The position numbers and the translations under genes were made by a program. Positions 16,501 to 21,636 of a stretch of 21,636 nucleotides of DNA are shown here, in pieces. This DNA comes from Clostridia bacterium (lineage in GTDB: Bacteria; Bacillota; Clostridia; Christensenellales; Aristaeellaceae): assembly GCA_016295665.1 (NCBI GenBank), contig JAEDKS010000018.1, positions 1 through 21,636 of the forward strand, in the 5' to 3' direction. Position 1 is the first letter of the stretch; each line of letters opens with the position of its first letter. The notes under the pieces are model-generated. The model had not been told where the DNA came from. It searched no databases and saw only the letters and a program-made list of their open reading frames with translations.

Positions 16501-17201
16501 TCCGCCTCCTCCGGAGGCAGAAGCACCTCCGTTGCCGGGGACAGCAGCGCGGAGGTCAGCTGATCCTGACTGCGCTGGGTCACGGTGTCCAGGGTGCGGA
16601 TGGAGTCCACCTCGTCGTCGAAGAACTCGATGCGCACGCCCGCGGACAGGTTCGGCGGGTACACGTCCAGAATGTCGCCGCGCAGGGCGAACTGGCCCTT
16701 GCCCTCCACCAGGTTCACCCGCTCGTAGCCCATGCGGGTCAGGCGGCGCACCAGCTCGTCGGGGGCGATCACGTTCCCGGGCGCCAGACACACCGTGGCC
16801 TCCCGGAAGGTCTCTGGCTGGCCCATGCGCTGCATCAGGCCGTCCATGGAGGTGCACAGCAGCGCCACATGTCCGGCGCTGACCTGCGTCAGGGTCTCCA
16901 GACGGCGCCACAGGGCCTCGTGGCTGGACGCGCCCCGGGTCAGGTCGATCTCGCCGCCGGGCAGGCAGGCGGACGCGCTGCCCAGCAGTTGAGCGGCATC
17001 CTCGCCGGCATGAACGGCCCGCAGATCATTGGCGCACACCAGCAGCGTGCGCAGCCCGGTATCCGCCGCAAGCCGCGCTGCCACAAAGGTGGCCTGGGTC
17101 TCCTGAACGCCGCAGACGGCGACGGTCTGCCCGCCGCGAACCGCGTCAAGCAGCCCGTCCAGCGCGGGGGAGGCGGCGGCGTGCAATAGTGCGTGACTCA
17201 T
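13548..17201 (-). CDS. mfd: transcription-repair coupling factor Mfd
   Basis: Mfd displaces RNA polymerase stalled at DNA lesions and recruits UvrA. The 1217-residue product has the UvrB-like N-terminal region (ERVNLVEGKGQFALRGDIL), an acidic linker near 260 (LPEDDDELPSFFD), the RNA polymerase interaction domain near 543 (VGDYVVHEDHGVG), and the translocase core with GDVGYGKTEV near 690-698, DEEQRFG near 793 and SATPIPRTLHMS near 823. Helicase motifs V-VI (QLRGRVGR) and the C-terminal TRCF domain follow. The ATG at 17201 (MSHALLHAAAS) is chosen because AAAGGA lies at 17213-17208; an ATG at 17261 would add 20 Pro/Gly-rich residues with no family support. It follows pth after 134 bases with a hairpin between. 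Confidence 0.96.
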   Translation of the reverse strand: MSHALLHAAASPALDGLLDAVRGGQTVAVCGVQETQATFVAARLAADTGLRTLLVCANDLRAVHAGEDAAQLLGSASACLPGGEIDLTRGASSHEALWRRLETLTQVSAGHVALLCTSMDGLMQRMGQPETFREATVCLAPGNVIAPDELVRRLTRMGYERVNLVEGKGQFALRGDILDVYPPNLSAGVRIEFFDDEVDSIRTLDTVTQRSQDQLTSALLSPATEVLLPPEEAEEAARRMRGVLSALSDGDAPEEPLLFDDLPPLPEDDDELPSFFDAQVAPKVQKKALSARRQDEVSRRVSALQSDADLVAQGLPFRRIRAWLPVLTEQVRTLLDWYRPQVVVLVEPEQLRERNRERLEGFRQELTASMERGEAVREQEGLLLDWDTLRESMASLRQVAACDLLRGLAGVTPGAVFNLNGTALTGYASQLKPLAEDCRRLLEQGCTVALLSGGVARGRRLMQALSELGVKAALREDEDHAQDEPLPPGQVTILPMTLSHGFLWPEGHLAVATDTDIWGAGYRKSRAKRNAGERIAAFTDLKVGDYVVHEDHGVGIYQGTTRLQSDGAVRDFLLIQYAGTDKLYVPIEQLQRVQRYIGNPNQPPRLNKIGGTEWAKQKGKVKESLKKLAFDLVQLYARRSQQKGFAFSPDTPWQREFEDQFPYELTPDQAQSVKEITADMESDRNMDRLLCGDVGYGKTEVSLRAAFKALMDGKQVAILAPTTILAQQHYNTVVKRFAGFPVQVEVLSRFRTPKEQKDVLSRLAAGKVDLLVGTHRLLAKDVKFKDLGLLIVDEEQRFGVAHKEIIKNMKSQVDVLTLSATPIPRTLHMSMVGIRDMSVLETPPEDRIPVQTHVVEYSDALIRDAILREVGRGGQVYFLYNRVQSIEKFYQRLRALVPEVRIGVAHGQMKEHGLEDVMMDFYGGSYDVLLCTTIIESGLDVPTANTLIVYDAERFGLSQLYQLRGRVGRSSRQAYAYFTVRTDKALSETAQQRLAAIREFTEFGSGFRIAMRDLEIRGAGNLLGPEQHGHLATVGYEMYCKLMEETLVETQGGQVQDRLSTRVDLKVDAYLPDDYISDASQRMEMYRRIADLSSDADREDIIDELVDRFGETPKVVDTLLDVSQLRYLACSLGISQVIRKGDRVLMRMEDAYVPDPIRLMEAMRQTDPRLVLTPTTPTSMVLKGVTGNEMAVLRTCLNVLGTLCEKVAALEKAQKEA

Positions 17202-17271
17202 GTTCCATCCTTTCCGTGCGCCCGCAGGCGGCACCGTTCCCGGGCCATCCGTCGGCCCCATGCTCCGGAAC

Positions 17272-17319
17272 GCAGAAAATCACGCCTTTTCCCGAGGGGG
17301 AGGGGCGTGTCGTTTCTGC
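17272..17319 (-). terminator. hairpin between pth and mfd, possible terminator or attenuator
   Basis: GCAGAAA (17272-17278) pairs with TTTCTGC (17313-17319), and CACGCC (17281-17286) with GGCGTG (17304-17309), with a small interior loop. Read on the minus strand, the inner stem is followed by ATTTTC, so it may end or weaken transcription coming from pth into mfd. No clear promoter for mfd was seen in the gap, so partial read-through is likely. Confidence 0.55.
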
Positions 17320-17335
17320 GGGACGGGGATGCCCG

Positions 17336-17959
17336 TCACTTTTGATTATATGCCTGCATCGCGTGGTCAATGCCGCTGTCGAGCCAGTCCTCCACGCAGT
17401 CGGCTGCGCGCTCGAAGGCGGCGGTCATGGTATCCTGCTCCTCGCCCTTCTGGTAGCGGCTCAGCACCCAGTCCACCAGCTGCCACTCCTTCGGGCAGGC
17501 GCCCACGCCCACCCGCACCCGGGGGAAGGTCTGCGCAGGGGTGCTGCCGATGATGGAGCGCATGCCGTTGTGGGTGCCCGCCGAGCCGCTCTTGCGCACC
17601 CGCAGCCGGCCCAGGGGCAGGTCGATGTCGTCGTAGATGACCAGCAGATGATCCAGCGGGCACTTGTACCAGCTCAGCAGCTCTGCGACGCACTGTCCGC
17701 TGCTGTTCATGTAGGTCTGCGGCTGGCAGAGCACCACGCGCCGGTCGCCCCGGGTGACCTCCGCCAGCAGCCCCGCGCAGCGGCGCTTCGTCAGCGGGGC
17801 GCTCCAGCGCCGGGAGAGAATGTCCGTGACCTCAAAGCCCGCGTTATGCCGGGTGTGGGCATACTGGTCACCATAGTTGCCCAGCCCCACCACCAGAAAC
17901 GTTTCCTTTTCCATGTCCTTGCTCCGTCTGAAGATTCTGAGGAAGTCCAGTGCCCCCAT
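17336..17959 (-). CDS. pth: peptidyl-tRNA hydrolase
   Basis: Pth frees tRNA from peptidyl-tRNA that drops off ribosomes. From the ATG at 17959 the product has 207 residues. Motifs: VVGLGNYG (usually NPG), catalytic H38 in TRHNAGF, TYMNSSG, IYDDIDLPLG and THNGMRSI. The start at 17959 lies 3 bases after the purR stop (TGA-GGC-ATG), suggesting translational coupling. An internal ATG at 17914 (MEKETFLVVGLG) would give 192 residues, closer to the family, and also has a purine-rich site before it; both are possible. A second 6-bp hairpin (GACGGG/CCCGTC, 17322-17337) covers the stop codon. Confidence 0.93.
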   Translation of the reverse strand: MGALDFLRIFRRSKDMEKETFLVVGLGNYGDQYAHTRHNAGFEVTDILSRRWSAPLTKRRCAGLLAEVTRGDRRVVLCQPQTYMNSSGQCVAELLSWYKCPLDHLLVIYDDIDLPLGRLRVRKSGSAGTHNGMRSIIGSTPAQTFPRVRVGVGACPKEWQLVDWVLSRYQKGEEQDTMTAAFERAADCVEDWLDSGIDHAMQAYNQK

Positions 17960-17962
17960 GCC

Positions 17963-18787
17963 TCACGCCCCCAGCCACTTCGCCGGGCGGACGGAGGCGA
18001 TCTGCTCGTCGTCCACCTCCAGCATGTCCATGACCATCAGGGAGCGCTGCCCGGTGACGCGCTTCTTCTCCGGCGCGGCGGTCTCCATGACGAAGGCCAT
18101 GCCCAGCACGGTCACGCCGAACTCGCCCATCAGATCGACCATGCCCTTCGCGGTGCCGCCGCCCTTGAGGAAGTCATCGACGATCAGGCAACGCTGCCCC
18201 TCGCGCACGGCGCGGCGGGACAGGCTCATGGTCTGAATGGAGCCGGAGGAGCCGGACACATAGTTGATGTTCACCGCGCTGCCCTCGTAGACCTTGGAGG
18301 CGTGGCGGGCGATCACCAGCGGTACGCCCAGGGCATGGGCGGTGGTCAGCGCCACAGGGATGCCCTTGGTCTCCATGGTGAGCACGAAGTCGGGCTCCGC
18401 ATCGAAGTACTCGGTGGCGATGATCTCGCCCATCCGGCCCACCAGCTGGGGATCCGCCAGGATGTCGGAGGTGTAGAGGAAGCCGCCGGGGAGCACGCGG
18501 CCCTTGCCGGACAGCTCCCGGCACAGCCCGCCGATGGTCTCCCGCGCCTGTTCCCGGGACACCACGGCGCGGTACCGCACGCCGCCCGACGCGCCGGTCA
18601 CGGTCTCCAGCTGTCCCAGGCCGAACGCCTTCACCACGCCGCAAAGCAGGTCGATGTCCTCGCTCATGGTGGATTTGGCGGCCCCGAACAGCTCGCAGAA
18701 GTGCGACAGGGTATAGATGCGGTTGGGGTGGTCGGTGAGCAGCTTGAGCATGGCGCTCATGCGCTCGTTGCGGCGGATCTTTTCCAC
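17963..18787 (-). CDS. purR: PurR-type purine operon repressor
   Basis: This is the Bacillus-type PurR, a winged-helix repressor fused to a phosphoribosyltransferase-like domain that senses PRPP; it is unrelated to LacI-type PurR. The 274-residue product has the N-terminal DNA-binding part (YTLSHFCELFGAAKSTMSED) and the PRPP loop CLIVDDFLKGGGTAKGM. The start is the GTG at 18787 (VEKIRRNERM), with AAAGGAGC at 18804-18797 9 bases upstream. The reading frame extends to 18922 but that part crosses the promoter. pth follows 3 bases after the stop. A possible PurBox pair over the promoter suggests autoregulation. Confidence 0.94.
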   Translation of the reverse strand: MEKIRRNERMSAMLKLLTDHPNRIYTLSHFCELFGAAKSTMSEDIDLLCGVVKAFGLGQLETVTGASGGVRYRAVVSREQARETIGGLCRELSGKGRVLPGGFLYTSDILADPQLVGRMGEIIATEYFDAEPDFVLTMETKGIPVALTTAHALGVPLVIARHASKVYEGSAVNINYVSGSSGSIQTMSLSRRAVREGQRCLIVDDFLKGGGTAKGMVDLMGEFGVTVLGMAFVMETAAPEKKRVTGQRSLMVMDMLEVDDEQIASVRPAKWLGA

Positions 18788-18820
18788 GGTACGGTCGCTC
18801 CTTTTCGCAGGCAGGGTAAA

Positions 18821-18840
18821 GCGGACGCCGGAGCGTCCGC
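18821..18840 (-). repeat. 8-bp perfect hairpin in the purR leader
   Basis: GCGGACGC (18821-18828) and GCGTCCGC (18833-18840) with a 4-base loop, starting about 8 bases after the predicted purR transcription start and ending 16 bases before the ribosome binding site. On the minus strand it is followed by TTTA. It may protect the 5' end of the mRNA or act as an early attenuator. Confidence 0.6.
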
Positions 18841-18854
18841 GGCAAAGCCAACGT

Positions 18855-18883
18855 ATTATAGCACAAAACGCCGAATGATGGAA
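18855..18883 (-). promoter_or_regulatory. extended -10 promoter of purR
   Basis: Minus strand: TGC-TATAAT, with the -10 at 18860-18855 and a TG motif one base before it. The -35 at the expected distance is a poor TTCCAT (18883-18878), 17 bases away, so the promoter relies on the extended -10. It lies in the 141 bases between the DUF4364 gene and purR. Confidence 0.75.
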
Positions 18884-18914
18884 GGGGAAAATCGGAAAAT
18901 GGTTCGCGTTTTTT
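18865..18914. promoter_or_regulatory. candidate inverted PurBox pair at the purR promoter
   Basis: AAAACGCCGAATGAT (18865-18879, plus) and, on the other strand, AAAACGCGAACCAT ending at 18899 are inverted half-sites; both have an A-rich lead, CGAA and a terminal AT. Bacillus PurR binds paired inverted boxes with a CGAA core. The gap here is 19 bases, against 16-17 in Bacillus, and one core reads CGAAT instead of CGAAC, so this is only a candidate. Confidence 0.4.
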
Positions 18915-18928
18915 ACGACCAAACGGCC

Positions 18929-19663
18929 TTACGGATGGGTCAGCGCCTCCCGCACCATGGCGCCCAGCGATTCCGAGGCGCCGGGCCAGGCCCGGGCACA
19001 GCAGCGGGCCAGTCCCTCGTCGGGCAGGGAGAGCATCACCGTGAAGCCCTCCCGCTCCAGAAACAGGTACCACTCCTTCCCGGCGCGCTGCAGGGTGGCG
19101 GAGGGCGGCAGGGGATCGGTGAGGGGCGCATCGGCGGCGTAGGCGGCGGTCAGCCGCTCGGTGATGCCGCCGTAGACCCGGTGCGCCGCGGCGCGCCAGC
19201 GCTCCTGCACCCCGCTCAGGGCGGCGTCCCGGGGCAGCGTCAGCAGCAGATCCATCAGCGCCGCGTCGCCCTCCATCAGCCGCAGCCGCAGGCACTGCTC
19301 GCCGCCGGGCAGGGAATAGCTGTCGGCGGGGGTCTGCTGCTCCAGACGGAAGCGCTCGTGCCAGACCTGCGCCTCCCGGTCCACCAGCGCCCGGCGGCTC
19401 TGCGGAATGCGGTGGGCGAAGGCGTTCAGCGCGTACTGCCCCGCCTCCGTCAGCTCCATCAGGCCGCCCAGGGGATGCGGATGCTGCTTCAGCTGTCCCT
19501 GCTCCTCCATTTCGCACAGGCCCAGCTGCATGGTGATATAGTTCATCAGGTCATACTCCATCAGGAACCGGAGCAGCTGCGTGCCGGTCACCGGCCCCAG
19601 ACGATCCAGCGCGTAGAGGATCAGCAGCCGGTTCTCCGCCTCGGGTATGGTCTTTCGCTCCAT
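18929..19663 (-). CDS. DUF4364 family winged-helix protein
   Basis: The 244-residue product begins MERKTIPEAENRLLILYALD and continues with GPVTGTQLLRFLMEYDLMNY. This is the signature start of DUF4364, a clostridial family with a winged-helix fold (about residues 8-95) and unknown function. The C-terminal half is variable and probably folds as an alpha/beta domain (LRLMEGDAALMDLLLTLP, then WYLFLEREGFTVMLSL). The ATG at 19663 has an excellent AAGGAGGTG (19679-19671) 7 bases upstream; longer frames lack this. It lies between the HPr-like gene, from which it is separated by a terminator, and purR. No promoter was recognised for it. It may be a DNA-binding regulator, but that is inference. Confidence 0.85.
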   Translation of the reverse strand: MERKTIPEAENRLLILYALDRLGPVTGTQLLRFLMEYDLMNYITMQLGLCEMEEQGQLKQHPHPLGGLMELTEAGQYALNAFAHRIPQSRRALVDREAQVWHERFRLEQQTPADSYSLPGGEQCLRLRLMEGDAALMDLLLTLPRDAALSGVQERWRAAAHRVYGGITERLTAAYAADAPLTDPLPPSATLQRAGKEWYLFLEREGFTVMLSLPDEGLARCCARAWPGASESLGAMVREALTHP

Positions 19664-19688
19664 GGTCGGACACCTCCTTGTGCCATCC

Positions 19689-19705
19689 TTCCGGGTCTGC
19701 CGGAA
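19689..19705. repeat. 6-bp hairpin upstream of the DUF4364 gene
   Basis: TTCCGG (19689-19694) and CCGGAA (19700-19705) with a 5-base loop, 10 bases before the DUF4364 ribosome binding site. It has no T tract. It could be a leader hairpin. Confidence 0.4.
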
Positions 19706-19711
19706 TACAGG

Positions 19712-19739
19712 AAAACCACCCGGCCCGGGGGCAGGGTGG
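19712..19739 (-). terminator. Rho-independent terminator after the HPr-like gene
   Basis: Minus strand: CCACCC (19739-19734) pairs with GGGTGG (19721-19716), with an inner CCCGGG, and TTTT follows at 19715-19712. It lies 64 bases after the HPr-like stop codon and likely ends that transcript, at least in part. Confidence 0.65.
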
Positions 19740-19802
19740 CGCAAACATCGGACGGGATGCTGCGGCGCCGCTATGCTGCTTCGCCACAGCGCAGGGCAGG
19801 GC

Positions 19803-20048
19803 TCAGGCCATGAACGGCTGGATGGCTTTCACCAGAGAAGCGAGGGCCTCCTCGTTCCGGCACTTGTCGTCATCCACCTCCAGGGTGATGGGCTTGCTCA
19901 GGTCCAGGCTGAAGATGCCCAGGATGGACTTGGCGTCCACCACATGGCGCCCAGAGCGGAGATCCATGTCAAACTCAAACTTGTTGACCACGTTGACAAA
20001 GGTCTTGACATTCTCAGCCAGGCTCAGCTTGATTTCATACTTCTGCAT
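19803..20048 (-). CDS. HPr-like protein without the phosphorylatable active-site His
   Basis: The 81-residue product has the HPr fold pattern, including AKSILGIFSLDLSKPITLEV, which corresponds to the regulatory Ser46 region; the Ser is S41 here. The HPr active-site segment GxHARPA is replaced by AENVKTFVNV, and the only His (H35) lies elsewhere. It therefore cannot carry phosphate from enzyme I at the usual site. Similar His-less HPr-like proteins are common in Clostridia and their role is unknown; a Crh-like regulatory function through the Ser is a possibility. The ATG at 20048 has GAGGAGGTGC at 20063-20054. The promoter has the TTGCAA/TATAAT layout and is flanked by two copies of GTTCACGAAC. 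It is monocistronic or weakly linked to the DUF4364 gene. Confidence 0.86.
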   Translation of the reverse strand: MQKYEIKLSLAENVKTFVNVVNKFEFDMDLRSGRHVVDAKSILGIFSLDLSKPITLEVDDDKCRNEEALASLVKAIQPFMA

Positions 20049-20096
20049 GGTTTGCACCTCCTCAAGATCTACTCCGTGCATCGTGCAGGCTGGGGT

Positions 20097-20117
20097 ACGG
20101 TTCACGAACGGAACCGT
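20097..20117. promoter_or_regulatory. operator-like inverted repeat at the HPr-like transcription start
   Basis: ACGGTTC (20097-20103) and GAACCGT (20111-20117) are perfect 7-bp inverted arms around ACGAACG. The stretch also contains GTTCACGAAC (20100-20109), which recurs on the opposite strand at 20178-20187. The position at about +1 to +18 fits a repressor site; a hairpin at the mRNA 5' end is the alternative. Confidence 0.55.
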
Positions 20118-20121
20118 TACC

Positions 20122-20149
20122 ATTATACGGATAAAACGCAAAATTGCAA
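20122..20149 (-). promoter_or_regulatory. promoter of the HPr-like gene
   Basis: Minus strand: TTGCAA (20149-20144), 16-base spacer, TATAAT (20127-20122). Transcription should begin near 20115, leaving a leader of about 66 bases that starts inside an inverted repeat. Confidence 0.8.
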
Positions 20150-20165
20150 GTACCCGCGCCATGTT

Positions 20166-20190
20166 TTTCCCGGGAAAGTTCGTGAACTTT
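20166..20190. promoter_or_regulatory. two abutting palindromes upstream of the HPr-like promoter
   Basis: TTTCCCGGGAAA (20166-20177) is a perfect 12-bp palindrome and shares AAA with AAAGTTC-GT-GAACTTT (20175-20190), which has 7-bp arms. The second contains GTTCGTGAAC, the reverse complement of the element at 20100-20109. It is centred about 68 bases upstream of the HPr-like start and about 140 bases upstream of the divergent ABC operon start. Confidence 0.55.
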
Positions 20191-20271
20191 GTGTAAAAAG
20201 GTGAAGAAAGTCCCCTTTTTCCCGGACGTGATGCTGCAAGCTGAAGGATTTTCAAGTGGCGGGGTGCGGTT

Positions 20272-20288
20272 TTCACAGATTATTCACA
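20272..20288 (+). promoter_or_regulatory. paired TTCACA motifs including a DnaA-box-like TTATTCACA
   Basis: TTCACA occurs at 20272-20277 and 20283-20288, 11 bases apart. The second is part of TTATTCACA (20280-20288), which fits the relaxed DnaA box TTATNCACA. They lie just upstream of the ABC operon promoter. One box is weak evidence for DnaA binding. Confidence 0.3.
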
Positions 20289-20306
20289 CCGCTTCACCGG
20301 CGCATC

Positions 20307-20315
20307 TGGTATAAT
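20307..20315 (+). promoter_or_regulatory. extended -10 promoter of the ABC transporter operon
   Basis: TGG-TATAAT, with the -10 at 20310-20315. No good -35 is found 17 bases upstream (CACCGC). It shows that the ATG at 20314 is not a translation start. With the minus-strand elements this accounts for most of the 316-base gap 20049-20364; I see nothing further in 20191-20268. Confidence 0.7.
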
Positions 20316-20364
20316 GGGAGAGGGCCGGAACGGGGCCGAACCAGGAAAGGAATGCCATCAGACG

Positions 20365-21333
20365 ATGATCGAGATCGTGAACGGAACCAAGCGCTACGGC
20401 GCGGTGGAGGCGGTGCGGGATGTGAGCTTCCGCGTGCCGGAGGGCGAGATTGTGGGGCTGCTGGGACAGAACGGCGCCGGCAAGACCACCACCCTCAACA
20501 TGCTCACCGGCTATTTTCCGCCCACCGCCGGGCAGGTGCTGGTGGACGGGCAGGATATGCTCACCCACCCCCGGGAATGCAAGCGGCGCATCGGTTATCT
20601 GCCGGAGAAGCCGCCGCTCTATGACGAGATGACCGTGCGGAGCTATCTGCGCTTCGTCTGCCGCCTGCGGGAGGTGGACGGGCGGGACATGAACCGCCAT
20701 GTGGACGAGATATTGCGCATCTGCGGGCTGTGGGAGGTGGCGGAGCGGGTGCTGGGGCACCTGTCGAAGGGCTACCGGCAGCGCGCGGGTGTGGCGCAGG
20801 CGCTCTGCGGCGACCCGGAGGTGCTGGTGCTGGACGAGCCCACCGTGGGTCTTGACCCCCGGCAGGTGGTGGAGATTCGCGACCTGATCCGGGAGCTGGG
20901 CAAGCGGCACACCGTGGTGTTCTCCTCCCACATCCTCTCGGAGGTGCAGCAGCTGTGCCAGCGGGCGGTGATTCTGCACCGGGGGCGCCTGGTGCGGGAG
21001 ATGCGCCTGAACGCACAGGAGGACAGCGACGTGCTCCGGCTGCGCCTGAGCGCCGCGGGCAGCGAGCGGCAGGTGCTGCCCGCCCTCAAGAGCCTGCCCT
21101 GCGTGCGGCGGGTGAAGTCCCTGCCCACCTGGGACGCGGGCGTCACCGAGGCGGAGGTGGAGTGCGCCCGGGAGGACGGGGACAGGGATCCCCGGGATCA
21201 GCTGTTCCGCCTGCTCTGCGCCCTCGACGCGCCCATCCGTCAGCTCACGCCCATGCAGGACACGCTGGAGGAGGTCTTTCTTCAGGTCACCGCCGCCGAA
21301 CCCCCGGCTTCTCAGGAGGTGCAGTCCCGATGA
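20365..21333 (+). CDS. ABC-2 type exporter, ATP-binding protein (GldA-like)
   Basis: The 322-residue ATPase powers an export system whose permease begins immediately downstream. Visible motifs: Walker A GQNGAGKT (34-41), LPEKPPLYDEMTV in the Q-loop area (Glu where Gln is usual, as in several ABC-2 exporters), signature LSKGYRQR (133-140), Walker B VLVLDEPTVGLDP (153-165) and the switch H189 in SSHIL. The C-terminal 110 residues form the accessory domain of this group. The ATG at 20365 (MIEIVNGTKRYG) is the first in-frame one after the promoter; AGGAAAGGA at 20342-20350 is 14 bases upstream, which is long. The similarity to gliding-type GldA ATPases is a family label; the substrate is unknown. 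Confidence 0.9.
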   Translation: MIEIVNGTKRYGAVEAVRDVSFRVPEGEIVGLLGQNGAGKTTTLNMLTGYFPPTAGQVLVDGQDMLTHPRECKRRIGYLPEKPPLYDEMTVRSYLRFVCRLREVDGRDMNRHVDEILRICGLWEVAERVLGHLSKGYRQRAGVAQALCGDPEVLVLDEPTVGLDPRQVVEIRDLIRELGKRHTVVFSSHILSEVQQLCQRAVILHRGRLVREMRLNAQEDSDVLRLRLSAAGSERQVLPALKSLPCVRRVKSLPTWDAGVTEAEVECAREDGDRDPRDQLFRLLCALDAPIRQLTPMQDTLEEVFLQVTAAEPPASQEVQSR

Positions 21334-21636
21334 TCGCCATCTGGAAGCGCGAGCTTCAGTCCTACTTCTACACGCCCATCGGCTATGTGTTCATGGGCGT
21401 ATTTCTTGCTATCTCCTCCGTGCTGTTCTACCTGCAGATCATGCAGACCCGGTCCAGCGATCTGCTGACGCTCATGGGGCAGAGGAGCTACCTGTGGATG
21501 CTGCTCTGCCCGGTGCTGACCATGCGCCTGCTGGCCGACGAGAAGCAGAAGCGTACCGATCAGCTTCTGCTCACCAGCCCTGTGTCCCTGCCCGGCATCG
21601 TGCTGGGCAAGTACCTGGCGGCGGTTACGGTCATGC
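21330..21636 (+). CDS. ABC-2 type exporter permease, N-terminal part (runs off the window)
   Basis: The 102 visible codons begin MIAIWKRELQSYFYTPIGY, the usual start of GldF-like ABC-2 permeases: a short amphipathic segment followed by a membrane helix (VFMGVFLAISSVLFYL). A second helix (YLWMLLCPVLTMRLLA) and the conserved cytoplasmic DEKQKRTDQLLLTSP stretch follow, then the start of another membrane segment. It overlaps the ATPase gene by ATGA and has AGGAGGTG at 21314-21321. Together the two form a two-part membrane exporter. A GldG-like partner may lie downstream, outside the window. Confidence 0.9.
   Translation, partial: MIAIWKRELQSYFYTPIGYVFMGVFLAISSVLFYLQIMQTRSSDLLTLMGQRSYLWMLLCPVLTMRLLADEKQKRTDQLLLTSPVSLPGIVLGKYLAAVTVM

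Noticed and set aside
13530..17189. A 1219-codon open frame on the plus strand opposite mfd.
   Set aside because: mfd is certain from its motifs. The opposite frame is a composition artefact rich in His, Gln and Leu, and it begins inside the terminator region.
17189..19813. An 874-codon open frame on the plus strand opposite pth, purR and the DUF4364 gene.
   Set aside because: It runs through three minus-strand genes, their promoter and leader hairpin, and shows no family motif.

Overview
The window is about 21.6 kb of GC-rich chromosomal DNA (roughly two thirds G+C by eye). It reads as a Gram-positive anaerobe of the class Clostridia (Bacillota). The pointers are a CtsR-type operator before clpB, DnaD/DnaC-type replication proteins, a Bacillus-type PurR, a DUF4364 protein, a short QueG-like iron-sulfur protein, secreted peptidoglycan-binding and amidase proteins with Pro/Thr linkers, and strong AGGAGG ribosome binding sites with sigma-A-like promoters. 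Genus cannot be assigned. No tRNA, rRNA, CRISPR array, insertion sequence or prophage was seen; the content is nearly all housekeeping chromosome.

Layout. (1) 1-923, minus: 5' part of clpB, with a promoter and CtsR box. (2) 1213-3402, plus: secreted protein with six peptidoglycan-binding repeats and a C-terminal YkuD-like variant domain, its own promoter and a terminator. (3) 3553-9433, plus: tightly packed genes for a tandem-DnaD protein, a DnaC-type helicase loader, a Cys-less ArsC-like protein, RNase Z, an N-acetylmuramoyl-L-alanine amidase and exonuclease III. (4) 9536-13490, plus: ruvC-ruvA-ruvB, a QueG-like Fe-S protein and queA, behind a promoter with a LexA-like box and ending at a bidirectional hairpin terminator. 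(5) 13548-20048, minus, convergent with (4): an HPr-like gene, a DUF4364 gene, purR, pth and mfd in transcription order. (6) 20365 to the window end, plus: an ABC-2 type exporter (ATPase and the start of its permease), divergent from the HPr-like gene.

How the genes fit together. Blocks 3 and 4 combine replication initiation, tRNA 3' processing, cell-wall hydrolysis, base-excision repair, Holliday-junction processing and queuosine synthesis. Block 5 keeps the order purR-pth-mfd known from Bacillus, without the genes that normally lie between purR and pth. Several regulatory sites are visible: the CtsR box at clpB, the LexA-like box at ruvC, a possible PurBox pair and a leader hairpin at purR, and two copies of the 10-bp palindrome-like element GTTCACGAAC flanking the HPr-like gene promoter.

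I did not find a clearly new multi-gene system. The items most worth following up are the YkuD-like variant domain (H671, H688, C690), the paired palindromes around the HPr-like promoter together with the loss of the HPr active-site His, the Cys-less ArsC-like protein in a replication operon, the short QueG-like protein between ruvB and queA, and the duplicated N-terminal domain of the amidase.
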